Below are positions 10,391-21,696 of a stretch of DNA of 35,317 bases, one piece after another. This DNA comes from Candidatus Providencia siddallii (GTDB lineage: Bacteria > Pseudomonadota > Gammaproteobacteria > Enterobacterales > Enterobacteriaceae). Below the pieces are notes generated by a model. It did no database searches and was not told where the DNA came from. It worked only from the letters and a program-made list of their open reading frames with translations. The translations under genes and the position numbers were made by a program. The stretch is from the NCBI RefSeq assembly GCF_964026685.1, contig NZ_OZ034688.1, positions 720,442 through 755,758 of the forward strand, in the 5' to 3' direction. The stretch's first letter is position 1. Each line of letters opens with the position of its first letter.

Positions 10391-11776
10391 ATGAATAAAA
10401 AAATTTTTATTCTTATTACTATTATTATTAGTATTATTATAACGACATTATTGATTACAACTACACATAGCAAAACATTACCAACAACATTGTCTATATC
10501 TCAAGAAAATACAAAAATACCAAGTTTAGCACCTATGCTAGAAAAAGTTTTACCAGCCGTTGTAAATATTTATGTTTCTGGAACTCATACACAAAATCAA
10601 CAAATCCCAGAAGAATTTAAATTCTTTTTTGGACCAAATATTCAACAACAAAACACAAAACCATTTGAAGGATTAGGATCAGGAGTTATTATAAATGCAA
10701 TACAAGGTTATATATTAACAAATAATCATGTTATAGATGGAGCTGATAAAATCCAAATTCAATTAAATGACGGACGTGAAATAGATGTAAAACTAATTGG
10801 AAAAGACCAACAAACTGATATTGCATTATTAAAAATTTTAAATGATAAAGATATTAAAAATCTTATTTCAATTAATATGAGTGATTCAGATAAATTACGT
10901 ATTGGAGATTTTGCAGTAGCCATTGGAAATCCATTTGGTTTAGGTCAAACAGCAACATCAGGAATTATTTCTGCTCTTAGTCGAAGTGGATTAAATGTTG
11001 AAGGTTTAGAAAATTTTATACAAACTGATGCATCTATTAATCGTGGAAATTCAGGAGGAGCACTAGTAAATCTAAATGGAGAATTAATCGGAATTAATAC
11101 AGCAATTTTAACTCCTGGTGGTGGTAATATTGGAATTGGATTTGCAATACCTAGTAATATGGCAAAAAATCTTAGCGAACAATTAATTAAATATGGTGAA
11201 GTAAAAAGAGGAGTATTAGGAATTAAAGGAACAGAAATGAATTCTGATATTGCTAAAGCATTTAATATTGAAACACAACAAGGTGCTTTTGTAAGTGAAG
11301 TTATTCCAAAATCTTCGGCTGCTAAAGCAGGTATAAAATCAGGTGATATACTTATTTCAATTGATGAAAAACCAATAAATAAATTTTCAGAATTAAGAGC
11401 AAAAATTGGAACTACTCAAATTGGAAAACAAATTTCTATAGGATTAATACGTTCAGGTAAATTTAAAAAAGTAAAAGTAATTATAGAAAGTGATGAAAAA
11501 ACAATTAAAACAGAAAAAAACAATGAATATTTATTTGGAGCAACAATTTCTAATGCAATAATTAATAATACAAAAGGTGTTAAAATAGATAGCATATCTA
11601 TTAATTCACAAGCAGCTTCAATTGGTTTAATAAAAAATGATTTAATTTTTAGTGTAAATGAAACACGTGTCGAAAATATAGAGCAATTCCGTAAAATTTT
11701 AAATGAAAAACCACCTATACTAGTAATGAAAGTATTACGCGAAAATGAAATCTTATATTTATTAATGAAAAATTAA
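10391..11776 (+). CDS. degQ: periplasmic serine endoprotease DegQ
   Basis: HtrA-family protease/chaperone for misfolded periplasmic proteins. An N-terminal hydrophobic signal segment (residues 4-23) precedes the trypsin-like domain with catalytic His in LTNNHVID, Asp in TDIALLKI and Ser in INRGNSGGAL, then two PDZ domains (about 270-350 and 375-455). 461 aa against 455 for E. coli DegQ. Details such as PSLAPMLEKVLPAVV, IPEEFK and the ending YLLM favour DegQ over DegP. degS, normally next, is missing, so this may be the genome's only HtrA protease (inference). Confidence 0.93.
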   Translation: MNKKIFILITIIISIIITTLLITTTHSKTLPTTLSISQENTKIPSLAPMLEKVLPAVVNIYVSGTHTQNQQIPEEFKFFFGPNIQQQNTKPFEGLGSGVIINAIQGYILTNNHVIDGADKIQIQLNDGREIDVKLIGKDQQTDIALLKILNDKDIKNLISINMSDSDKLRIGDFAVAIGNPFGLGQTATSGIISALSRSGLNVEGLENFIQTDASINRGNSGGALVNLNGELIGINTAILTPGGGNIGIGFAIPSNMAKNLSEQLIKYGEVKRGVLGIKGTEMNSDIAKAFNIETQQGAFVSEVIPKSSAAKAGIKSGDILISIDEKPINKFSELRAKIGTTQIGKQISIGLIRSGKFKKVKVIIESDEKTIKTEKNNEYLFGATISNAIINNTKGVKIDSISINSQAASIGLIKNDLIFSVNETRVENIEQFRKILNEKPPILVMKVLRENEILYLLMKN

Positions 11777-11789
11777 CTTTTTTAACTAT

Positions 11790-11842
11790 TTGTATACTAA
11801 ACATAATTAATTTATTTTTTATATTTAGTATACAATTTTTTT
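11790..11842 (+). terminator. degQ terminator
   Basis: Perfect 12-bp stem TTGTATACTAAA (11790-11801) and its complement (11824-11835), followed at once by seven T (11836-11842). It begins 14 nt after the degQ stop and faces murA. Fits a Rho-independent terminator. Confidence 0.65.
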
Positions 11843-11880
11843 AGATATTATTAATTATTAATTGATAATATCTAAAAAAA
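11836..11880 (-). terminator. hairpin at murA 3' end
   Basis: Perfect 15-bp inverted repeat (11836-11850 and 11866-11880) with a 15-nt loop, 5 nt past the murA stop on the minus strand. Its left arm shares the T-run of the degQ terminator. No U-tract follows it on the minus strand, so it may protect the mRNA end rather than terminate. Confidence 0.5.
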
Positions 11881-11885
11881 TTAAA

Positions 11886-13148
<1,263 letters not shown>

Positions 13149-13169
13149 CTAATTCTTTTCTCATTTAAA

Positions 13170-13418
13170 TTATTTAAATTTATGGTTATTATTCCATTCT
13201 TCAATTGTGTAAGTTTTAATTGATACAGAATGAATAATATTATTTTTAATATAATCTATTAAAGGAAAATAAATTATTTGTTGTCTTTTTACATTATTCA
13301 TATTTTTAAATATATCACTTATAGCAATAATTTTAAAATGATTAAAATCACAAGTAACAATTACATCATTTAATGATATTTTTTTCATTAAAATTTGTTT
13401 AATTTCATCTGGTTTCAT
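13170..13418 (-). CDS. ibaG: BolA-family protein IbaG
   Basis: Small BolA-like protein; family members pair with monothiol glutaredoxins to handle Fe-S clusters. 82 aa against 84 in E. coli, with VTCDFNHFKIIAISDIF, VKRQQIIYFPL and the IHSVSIKTYTIEEW ending. The conserved family His (HFKIIAI and IHSVSIK) is present. Upstream of murA as in E. coli; the mla genes that precede it there are missing. Confidence 0.9.
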   Translation of the reverse strand: MKPDEIKQILMKKISLNDVIVTCDFNHFKIIAISDIFKNMNNVKRQQIIYFPLIDYIKNNIIHSVSIKTYTIEEWNNNHKFK

Positions 13419-13501
13419 ATTAACTCAATTATTTTCTTAAAATAAAATTATCATAATCTTAATATTATTAATTTAATATTTTTTTATAAAACTAAAATAT
13501 T

Positions 13502-13536
13502 TCAAATAATAAATATATATAATATTTATTATTTGA
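13502..13536. repeat. 15-bp inverted repeat
   Basis: Perfect 15-bp arms (13502-13516 and 13522-13536) with a 5-nt loop; the inner arm reads CAAATAATAAATAT. Located about 85 nt upstream of ibaG. Function unknown. Confidence 0.7.
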
Positions 13537-13652
13537 TATTAAAAATATATTTTTATAAAAAATTACTATTTTTAATATTTTAAAATATTTTTTATTATAA
13601 AAAAAATATATATATTATTATAATTAAAAGTAACAATATATAACATACTTAA

Positions 13653-13705
13653 TATTTGATAAAATATTGATTTTTTTTTAAAATAAATCAATATTTTATC
13701 AAATA
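13653..13705. repeat. 21-bp inverted repeat
   Basis: Perfect 21-bp arms (13653-13673 and 13685-13705), 11-nt loop rich in T. The arm contains TTTGATAAAATATTGATTT, sharing TTTGATAA with the arm of the repeat at 9664. Not adjacent to any gene end. Confidence 0.8.
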
Positions 13706-14207
13706 AAATCAATTAATAATAATTATCATAAATTTTATTTTATTAAAAATAAACACATTTATTTTTTTATAAAATATTTTATATATTTTTATATAAAAAT
13801 AATACAAATTATATATATATATTTTTAAATAAAATTTAATAAAAAAATATAAATATATATTTAAAAACATTAATTTTTATTAATAAAATATTTTATATTT
13901 TTGACATATTTTTTTTAATTATTAAATATCAATATAATAAAAATATAATTTTAAAAAATTAATTTTATATATTATAAATTCAATTATTATTTAAAAAATA
14001 TTAATTAAACTTTTTAAAATACTACTAATAAAATAATTTTATATAAAAATATACAATTAAATTTTAAATTTTATAAAATATAAATATTTTAAAATTTATA
14101 ATTTTATATACTAAATATTTTTTTAACAATAAAATATAAACAAAATGATTGTATCAATATATAAAATTATTCTTTTATATATAAATATATATAATTATAT
14201 TATCATA

Positions 14208-14252
14208 AAATATTCAAATAAATTTTATATAATAAAATTTATTTGAATATTT
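14208..14252 (-). terminator. hairpin after tRNA-Leu
   Basis: Perfect 21-bp arms (14208-14228 and 14232-14252) with a 3-nt loop, 22 nt past the tRNA-Leu 3' end on the minus strand. The position suits the terminator of the single-tRNA transcript. Confidence 0.55.
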
Positions 14253-14273
14253 AGTTAATATTAAAATCAATAA

Positions 14274-14357
14274 TACCGAAGATCGGATTCGAACCGACAT
14301 TCCTTTAAAGGAGATTAATTTTGAGTTAATTGCGTCTACCTATTTCGCCACTTCGGT
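14274..14357 (-). tRNA. leuX: tRNA-Leu(CAA)
   Basis: Class II tRNA, about 84 nt. The acceptor ACCGAAG pairs with CTTCGGT and the discriminator is A, as tRNA-Leu requires. The anticodon stem ATTAA/TTAAT encloses loop CTCAAAA with anticodon CAA (reads UUG). The variable arm has CTCCTTTAAAGGAA and the T loop GGTTCGAATCC. It is close to E. coli leuX, which also lies near lptG. The CCA end is not encoded. Confidence 0.95.
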
Positions 14358-14388
14358 ATATTATATATAAAATACTACAAATAACTAT

Positions 14389-14417
14389 ATTATATTTATA
14401 TATATTAATTTTTTCAA
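14389..14417 (-). promoter_or_regulatory. promoter of tRNA-Leu
   Basis: On the minus strand, -35 TTGAAA (14412-14417) and a perfect -10 TATAAT (14389-14394) are 17 bp apart. The expected start site is about 25 nt upstream of the tRNA 5' end. Position and spacing make this credible despite the AT background. Confidence 0.65.
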
Positions 14418-14557
14418 TATTTATTTTACTATCAAAATTAAAAAATATTTTTATAATTATCATTTGATTTTTTTATTAAAAAATATTTTTTATAGAAAAT
14501 AAAAATAATAAATATGAAAATATTTTTTTTATCTAATAAAAAAGACTAATTTTAAAT

Positions 14558-15754
14558 ATGAAGATATTTTTTTTAAAAACAATATTTATACTAATTTTAT
14601 CGATTATATTAACATTTTGTTCCACTTCTATAGAAAAACAATCAAAATTTTTACAAAATAATACAAATTTATATTGGTTTTCTTTAAATACAAACAAAAA
14701 AAAAATAAATGAAAATATCGATTATTATGCAAACCGCATTTTTAATGAATGCAACGCTCGTGGTATGATTATGATTGTTATTAATAAAAATCATATAATA
14801 GATCGATATTATGGAGAAACATCACCAGGTAATTATCAAAAACCCAATCAAAATTCATTAATTCGAATCGCATCAATTAGCAAATTAATGACTAGTGAAA
14901 TACTAATTAAACTTGAACAAGATAAAAAATTATCAATTACTGATACACTTCAACAACATAATTATAACAATGTTAAAATACCATGTATTTATAATACACC
15001 AATACGATTATATCATTTAGCTAGTCATACAAGCGGATTACCACGAGAACAACCAGGTGGTAAATATGGCAGACCAGTATTTACTTGGCCTACTAAAGAC
15101 AATAGATGGAACTGGTTAAAAACTGTTAAATTACATTCAATACCAGGAAAAAAAGCATCATATTCTAATTTAGCTTATGATTTATTAGCTGATGCAATGG
15201 TACAAGCGTCTAAAAAACCATATTCTCAATTATTTAAAGATTATATAACATCTCCCTCAAATATGAAAGATACAACATACACACCAACAAAAGAACAATG
15301 TTCTCGTTTAATGAAAGGCACAAGATCAAGTTCATGCAATAATACATTAGCAGCAGCAGGAAGTGGTGGGGTTTATTCAACATCAACAGACATAAAAAAA
15401 TGGATGAAAAATCTTTTATTAAAAGATAAAAAAATAAAAAACACTATATCAAGAAAACAAAATATTTATTTTTTAAGGAAAAATTTATTAGAAGTAAAAG
15501 GAATGGATATAGCTGGATATGCTGATGAAATTGGACTTGGATGGATTTACATGAAACCGCAAAATAAAATTCCAGGAATTTATCAAAAAACAGGTGGTGG
15601 AGGTGGATTTAATACATATATAGCTATAATTCCAGAAGAAAGTATTGGAATTTTTGTTGCTATCACTCGCAAAGATAATACAAAATTTAACAAATTAATA
15701 ATTTTCGTTAATAAATTAGCCACTTTAATATCTTATAAAAATAAAAATATATAA
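14558..15754 (+). CDS. ampH: AmpH-type peptidoglycan DD-peptidase
   Basis: Class C beta-lactamase-fold penicillin-binding protein; E. coli AmpH is a DD-carboxypeptidase/endopeptidase of peptidoglycan. An N-terminal hydrophobic segment (residues 3-20) serves as signal or anchor. Catalytic motifs are the SxxK at S106-K109 (RIASISKLMTSE), YSN at 202-204 and KTGGGGGF near 347. GLPREQPGG and CNNTLAAAGSGGVYS match AmpH specifically, not AmpC or EstB. 398 aa against 385 in E. coli, the difference being an extended N-terminal linker. It sits between tRNA-Leu and convergent lptG, which is not its E. coli location. No clear ribosome site precedes the ATG. Cys21 lacks a proper lipobox. Confidence 0.9.
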   Translation: MKIFFLKTIFILILSIILTFCSTSIEKQSKFLQNNTNLYWFSLNTNKKKINENIDYYANRIFNECNARGMIMIVINKNHIIDRYYGETSPGNYQKPNQNSLIRIASISKLMTSEILIKLEQDKKLSITDTLQQHNYNNVKIPCIYNTPIRLYHLASHTSGLPREQPGGKYGRPVFTWPTKDNRWNWLKTVKLHSIPGKKASYSNLAYDLLADAMVQASKKPYSQLFKDYITSPSNMKDTTYTPTKEQCSRLMKGTRSSSCNNTLAAAGSGGVYSTSTDIKKWMKNLLLKDKKIKNTISRKQNIYFLRKNLLEVKGMDIAGYADEIGLGWIYMKPQNKIPGIYQKTGGGGGFNTYIAIIPEESIGIFVAITRKDNTKFNKLIIFVNKLATLISYKNKNI

Positions 15755-15788
15755 AATATAAAAAATAATAAATTTTTAATATTAAATA

Positions 15789-16874
15789 TTATTTAAAAAT
15801 ATTTTTTCTATAAAAAAATATTGCTAATAATAAAAAAAACATACTTGGTATTAAAACTGCAATAATAGGTGAAATTGAATAAAATAAACCCCATTTAGTA
15901 ATTAATTGATTAAATATATAAAATAAAAAACCACATAAAATACCTAAAATAATACGTATTCCAGCTGATATAACTTTTAATTGACCAAAAATAAAAGAAA
16001 TTGACATTAATATCATAACAGAAGTAGAAAATGGTATTAATATTTTTTTCCACATAGTAATTTCATACATTACTGAATTTTGTTTATTTTCCTTTAAATA
16101 AAGTATATATTTATATATACCTCTTATTGATAATGAATCAATATTTAATTTAATAATATTTAATTTTTCTGGAGTTAAAGTAGTATTCCAATCAAAAAAA
16201 ACATATTTTAAATTTATAATTTTTTTTTCGTCAGTTATTATAGATTTATTAATATTGGATAATAACCATAAATTTCTATTTTCATCGTATATTCCATTTG
16301 ACGCAAACAATAATGACTGTAATTGATGCTGTTTATTAAAAAAATATATTGAAATATTTTCAATTGATATAGAATTTTTTATATGTTGAATATGAACAAA
16401 ATTACAACCATCTTTTATCCAAATACCTTCATCTGTAACAATAAGTGAATTTTTTGAAATTTTTTCTGCACGATATTTTCTTGCTAATTGCTCAGAAACA
16501 GGAGATATCCATTCTCCGATAAACATTATAACAATTATAAGTGGAATAGCAATTTTAAATGTTGATAATACAATTTTCAATTTTGTAAATCCAGAAGCTT
16601 GCATTACAACTAATTCACTATTTGATGCCAAAGACCCTAAACCATTTAAAGTACCAAGCATTGAAGCCATTGGTAAAAAAAAAATAATATCTTTTGGAAT
16701 AGTTAACAATGTAAATACTACAGCAGTAAAAACTATATAATCACCTTCACCAACCTTTCTAAACTGTTCAACAAATTTAATGATACTAGAAATAGAAACT
16801 AATAAAAAAAGCATAGTTAAAATAGAAAATAAAACAATTCTACCAATGTATTTATCTAAAATAGAAAAAATCAA
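15789..16874 (-). CDS. lptG: LPS export permease LptG
   Basis: With LptF forms the membrane part of the LptB2FG transporter that extracts lipopolysaccharide from the inner membrane. YIGRIVLFSIL begins the first membrane helix, SELVVMQASGF forms the coupling helix that contacts LptB, and WISPVSEQ follows. The periplasmic beta-jellyroll lies at about 130-260 and three helices close the protein. 361 aa against 360 in E. coli. The start is TTG at 16874, preceded by AGAGG. It overlaps the nominal lptF stop by 4 nt (TTGA), like the common ATGA coupling. Convergent with ampH. Confidence 0.93.
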   Translation of the reverse strand: MIFSILDKYIGRIVLFSILTMLFLLVSISSIIKFVEQFRKVGEGDYIVFTAVVFTLLTIPKDIIFFLPMASMLGTLNGLGSLASNSELVVMQASGFTKLKIVLSTFKIAIPLIIVIMFIGEWISPVSEQLARKYRAEKISKNSLIVTDEGIWIKDGCNFVHIQHIKNSISIENISIYFFNKQHQLQSLLFASNGIYDENRNLWLLSNINKSIITDEKKIINLKYVFFDWNTTLTPEKLNIIKLNIDSLSIRGIYKYILYLKENKQNSVMYEITMWKKILIPFSTSVMILMSISFIFGQLKVISAGIRIILGILCGFLFYIFNQLITKWGLFYSISPIIAVLIPSMFFLLLAIFFYRKNIFK

Positions 16875-17977
16875 AACAAACCTCTAATAAATTTTAAACG
16901 AATACGACGAAAAGACAATGTATTCCATAAATTAAGAAAAATAGCCAATATTAAATAAAGAAAATTAATCATCCATGTAATATATATACAATTAAAATCA
17001 TGTTTATTAACAAAATTTCTTAATATATTATGTAACAAAAAAAATATTAAATATAACAACATTGTTGGTAACATACTTACTAAACGTCCTTGACGTAAAT
17101 TAACTTCGCATAATGGAACTGCAATTAAAGCCATAATAAAAATAGAAAAAATAACAGTTAAACGCCAATGAAATTCTGAATTCGCTTTTAATGTATTATC
17201 ATTCCATAATTGAAACATACTTTTTTGTTCAATTTTATTAATATAATTTTCATTTGTTTTATATTCAACAATAGCCTTATAATTTACAAATTTAGTAATA
17301 TTAAAATTACTTAAAAAAGGAATACCTTCATATCTTACACCTTTATTAAGAACAATAATTTGTTTACCATCAAAACATTCTTTTATATATCCAGAATTAG
17401 CTACAACAAATGACGAATGTTTTATATTAGTGTCACGTAACTGCACAAAAAAAATATTTTTAAATATACTATTTTTTATAGAATCAACATATAAAGCAAA
17501 ATTACCATTTTTAGTAATTTTAAATTGTCCTTCGGCAATAGATAATAATAAAGGATTAACTTTTGATTTAAAGATTATCTGTTCTTGGTATTTATATGAT
17601 AAAGGTAATATCCATATTATATTACAAATAGAAAAAAATGATATTATAATAGATAACATTAAAACAGCTTTAATTATAATATTTTTACCAAAACAACAAG
17701 CATACATTACTATAAATTCATTTTCATAACAAAATTTACTGCATCTTATTAATAAGCCAAGAAAAAGACTTAAAGGCAACATAAGATAAACCATTTCTGG
17801 AATAGCTGATATTAATAATGGTATAATTAAATTTAAAGGTATATCACCATGAACAACATCACCAAAAATATCTATAAATTTTTGACTGAAAAATATTAAC
17901 ATTAATACAAAAAAAACTGCTAATTGACTTTTTAAGTTTTCTCGTACCAAATATCTAAAAACAATATTTATATACAT
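16871..17977 (-). CDS. lptF: LPS export permease LptF
   Basis: Partner of LptG in the LptB2FG lipopolysaccharide extractor. Start taken at ATG 17977 (MYINIVFRYLVRENLKSQLA; E. coli MIIIRYLVRETLKSQLA); an in-frame TTG at 18010 is less likely. RYLVRE, LPLSLFLGLL and the C-terminal LRQGRLVSMLPTMLLYLIFFLL helix are typical. 368 aa against 366. The nominal stop is TGA (16871-16873), overlapping the lptG start. If TGA is Trp here too, only five residues (WFFLF) are added before a TAG at 16856-16858. holC and pepA, its usual divergent neighbours, are gone. Confidence 0.92.
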   Translation of the reverse strand: MYINIVFRYLVRENLKSQLAVFFVLMLIFFSQKFIDIFGDVVHGDIPLNLIIPLLISAIPEMVYLMLPLSLFLGLLIRCSKFCYENEFIVMYACCFGKNIIIKAVLMLSIIISFFSICNIIWILPLSYKYQEQIIFKSKVNPLLLSIAEGQFKITKNGNFALYVDSIKNSIFKNIFFVQLRDTNIKHSSFVVANSGYIKECFDGKQIIVLNKGVRYEGIPFLSNFNITKFVNYKAIVEYKTNENYINKIEQKSMFQLWNDNTLKANSEFHWRLTVIFSIFIMALIAVPLCEVNLRQGRLVSMLPTMLLYLIFFLLHNILRNFVNKHDFNCIYITWMINFLYLILAIFLNLWNTLSFRRIRLKFIRGLF

Positions 17978-18780
17978 AATATTTTTTAAACAAAAAATAA
18001 TTCTATACAAAATATATATAAAATTATTTTAACAAAAATAAACTTTTATAATAATTATTTAAAATAATTTAATCAAATTGTAATTATATTAATATATTAT
18101 TATATTAATATAATTTTTTTTAAAAATTAATATTTTTAAATATATCTTACAATATTAATTATATTAATTAATATTTTATTTCTAATAAAAAAATAAATAT
18201 TATAAATATAAAACATAAAAAATATAACTATAAAAATATTATTTTTGAATACAAAATATAATTATTAGTCATAACATAATTATATTTAATAATTATTTTT
18301 ATCGAAAATAATATAAAATACTTATATAAAACAATATTTTTATATTTTTAAAAAATATATTTTACGTTAATATAATTTTAATCATATTATAATAATCATA
18401 TCATTTTATAATTTAATTTTTAATTAAAATTATTAATATTTTTAATTAAAAAAATAGAATCTTATTTTAAAATTATATATAATAAATTACATATAATATT
18501 ACTAATAAATTATATTAAAAAATATAAATTAAAAAATAAAAAACATACATATAAATCTTTAAAATAAAAATAAATAAATATATTAAAAATATTTTTAAAT
18601 AAATAGTTATCAAAATATATAATGCAATCAACAAAAATATAATTTTATAAATATATAAATATTTTTTTTAAAAAAAATCATAATTACTATTAATATTATA
18701 AAATAATTAATATATAAATAACATATCAATCATAATAACATAAAATTTAATTTAACTATAAAATATTAATTTACAAAAAA
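17978..18780. other. long divergent spacer lptF/valS
   Basis: 803 bases of nearly pure A/T between the divergent lptF and valS starts. In E. coli pepA and holC occupy this place. I could not recognise a remnant of either. It must hold both promoters, but none can be singled out. A 15-bp inverted repeat (18082-18096 and 18101-18115) followed by nine T is the only clear structure. Confidence 0.6.
18082..18124 (+). repeat. 15-bp inverted repeat with T-run
   Basis: Perfect arms AATTATATTAATATA (18082-18096) and its complement (18101-18115), 4-nt loop, then nine T. It has the form of a terminator for + strand transcription, but no + strand gene lies upstream, so it may be a relic. Confidence 0.5.
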
Positions 18781-21696
18781 ATGAAAAAAAAAATAGAAGA
18801 CTTATTAAATAATTTATCTAAAAACAAAACATATAATATGGAAATAGAAAAAAATATATATAATTTTTGGGAAAAAAATGGATTTTTTAAATATAATAAA
18901 AACATTAATCAAAACAATTTTTGTATAGCAATCCCACCTCCAAATATAACTGGTAGTTTACATATGGGACATGCTTTTCAACAAACTATTATGGATATAA
19001 TAATTCGTTATCAACGAATGCAAGGTAAAAATACATTATGGCAAACAGGTACTGATCATGCTGGAATAGCAACACAAATAATAATTGAAAACAAAATTTT
19101 ATCAGAAGAAGGTAAAATAAGAAAAGATTACAATAAAAAAGATTATATCAATAAAATTTGGAAATGAAAAAAAGAATCAAATAAAATAATTTCACAACAA
19201 ATGAGACGTTTAGGTAATTCTGTTAATTGGAAACGTGAACGTTTTACAATGGATGAAAAATTTTCTAAATCAGTAAAAGAAGCTTTTATTCGTTTATATA
19301 AAGATAATTTAATCTATCGTGGGAAACGTTTAGTAAATTGGGATACTGAATTACATACAGCTATTTCAGACTTAGAAGTTAAAAATCGCAAAAAAAAAGT
19401 ACATATTTGGTATATAAAATATCAATTAGCTAATGACGAAAAAACATTAGATGGGAAAAATTATTTAATCATTGCAACAACAAGACCTGAAACTATATTA
19501 GGAGATACAGCTGTTGCTGTTAATCCTGAAGATCTACGATATAAAAATTTAATTGGTAAAAAAATTATTTCGCCAATAATTAATCGTTATATTCCAATTA
19601 TCGGTGATAAATATGCTGATATTCACAAAAATACAGGTTGTGTAAAAATTACACCAGCACATGATTTTAATGATTATAAAATAGGAAAACAACATCAACT
19701 AATTATGATAAATATAATGGATTTAAATGGAAATATACTTAATAAATTAGAATTTTTTGATTCTAATGGAAAACTATTAAATATTCATAATTGTGAAATT
19801 CCTAAAAAATATCATGGTATTAATAGATTTATAGCACGTAAATTAATAGTATCTGAACTCGAAAAAATAGGAGCATTAATAAAAGTAAAACTTTATGAAA
19901 CTAATATACCTTATAACGAACGAAATGGTATAATAATCGAACCAATGTTAACAAATCAATGGTATATTCGTGCTAAATTTTTAGCTAAAAATGCTATTAA
20001 AGCGGTTGAAGATGGTCGTATAAATTTTATTCCTCAACAATATAAAAATATGTATTATTCTTGGATGAATAATATTCAAGATTGGTGTATTTCTCGCCAA
20101 TTATGGTGGGGGCATAGAATACCTGCTTGGTATGATAAAAATGGAAATATTTATGTAAATTATAACGAAGACAAAATTCGCATTGAAAACAACTTTGATA
20201 CAAATTTTGTATTAAATCAAGATAAAGACGTATTAGATACATGGTTTTCATCAGGATTATGGACATTTTCAACATTAGGCTGGCCTAAAAAAACTAATGC
20301 ATTAAAAATGTTTCATCCAACTGATATATTAGTTAGTGGTTTTGATATTATTTTTTTTTGGATCGCCCGTATGATCATGTTAACGATGTATTTTATTAAA
20401 GATAAAAAAAATAAACCACAAATACCATTTAAAACAGTATATATAACTGGTCTTATTCGTGATGAAGAAGGACAAAAAATGTCAAAATCTAAAGGAAATG
20501 TTATAGATCCATTAGACATAATTAATGGTATATCTCTAGAAGATTTATTAAAAAAACGAACCACCAATATGTTACAACCACAATTATCCAAAAAAATTTT
20601 AAAAAATACAAAAAAAGAATTTCCTGAAGGAATTAAAGCTTATGGAGCTGACGCTTTACGTTTTACTTTAACAGCTTTAGCTTCAACAGGACGAGATATT
20701 ATTTTTGATATGAAACGTTTATTAGGTTATCGCAATTTTTGTAATAAATTATGGAACGCAAGTCGTTTTGTTTTAATAAACACAAAAAATCAAGATTGTG
20801 GTCAAAACGGGGGAAAAATTAATTTTTCATTATCAGATTATTGGATTTTAACAAAACTTAATAATACAATTAAAAATTATAGTGAAGCACTTGACAAAAA
20901 TAGATATGATATTGCTGCAAATATTATTTATGATTTTACATGGAATGATTTTTGTGATTGGTATATAACAATATCTAAAATTTTAATTAATAAAAACGAT
21001 AAAGTACAAATAAGAAGTATTCGTTATACACTAATCGAAGTACTTGAAAAAATATTACGACTTGCACATCCTATTATACCTTTTATTACAGAAAATATTT
21101 GGCAAAACATCAAATCTATAAAAAATATACATGATCTTACAATTATGTTACAACCATTTCCTAAATTTGATGAATCAAAAATTAATAAAATTGCTTTTGA
21201 AAAAATAGAATGGATTAAAAAACTTATAATTGCTATACGAAATATTCGTACAGAAATAAATATTGAACCAAATAAATTACTACATATATTTTTTAAAAGT
21301 GAATCTAAAAATATAATAACATTAGTAAAAAAAAATCAAATTATTATTAAATCTATAGCATTACTAAAAGAAATAACTTTTTTATCAAAAAATGAAACTC
21401 CTCCTGTTTCAATTACAAAATTAATAAATAATGCTGAATTAAATTTTCCAATAGAAAATACAATAAATATAAAAAATGAATTACATAGACTTGATAAAAT
21501 ACTATTAAAACTACAAAAAGAAAAAAAAATAATAGAAATGAAATTAGCAAATGAAAAATTTATTAGTCATGCTCCTTTAAATTTAATTGAAAAAGAAAAA
21601 AATCGTTTAATTGAAAATATTAAAACTAAAACAAAAATTGAAACTCAAAAAATAACAATTCTTTCTTTTTATTTAAAAAATAAAAAAAATAATTAA
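18781..21696 (+). CDS. valS: valyl-tRNA synthetase, with one in-frame TGA (Trp)
   Basis: Class I synthetase that charges tRNA-Val. The HIGH-type motif is in [15 protein letters not shown] (about residues 57-71) and the KMSKS loop in [14 protein letters not shown]; the CP1 editing domain, anticodon domain and C-terminal coiled coil are all present. Codon 129 is TGA (19165-19167) in NKIWK-TGA-KKE, where E. coli has KIWEWK. The frame continues to [19 protein letters not shown] with no other stop and ends TAA. Full length is 971 aa against 951. Without TGA=Trp this essential enzyme would lose its HMGH half, so the recoding is strongly supported. Confidence 0.96.

Larger units (their letters stand above)
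13419..14273. other. long AT-rich spacer, ibaG to tRNA-Leu
   Basis: 855 bases with almost no G or C and no plausible reading frame. It holds three strong inverted repeats (13502-13536, 13653-13705, 14208-14252). In E. coli the mla genes lie upstream of ibaG, so this may be eroded gene space, but no remnant is recognisable. Confidence 0.6.

Noticed and set aside
10391-11776. DegP instead of DegQ
   Set aside because: Length, the PSLAPMLEKVLPAVV and IPEEFK segments, the ending YLLM and the position after zapG all favour DegQ.
13419-14273. CRISPR or tandem repeat array
   Set aside because: The inverted repeats are single hairpins of different sequence, with no regularly spaced direct repeats.
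14558-14640. Lipoprotein signal in AmpH (Cys21)
   Set aside because: The residues before Cys (LTF) do not fit a lipobox, which needs a small residue at -1.
14558-15754. AmpC beta-lactamase or antibiotic-resistance gene
   Set aside because: Motif details (GLPREQPGG, CNNTLAA, KTGGGGGF) match AmpH, a peptidoglycan peptidase, and no mobile element is near.
17978-18780. Remnants of pepA or holC
   Set aside because: Expected from E. coli gene order, but I could not recognise any conserved motif of either gene in any frame.
19201-21696. valS as two genes (split synthetase)
   Set aside because: The two parts are in one frame, separated only by the TGA and eleven conserved codons; the second part has no ribosome site at its first ATG.
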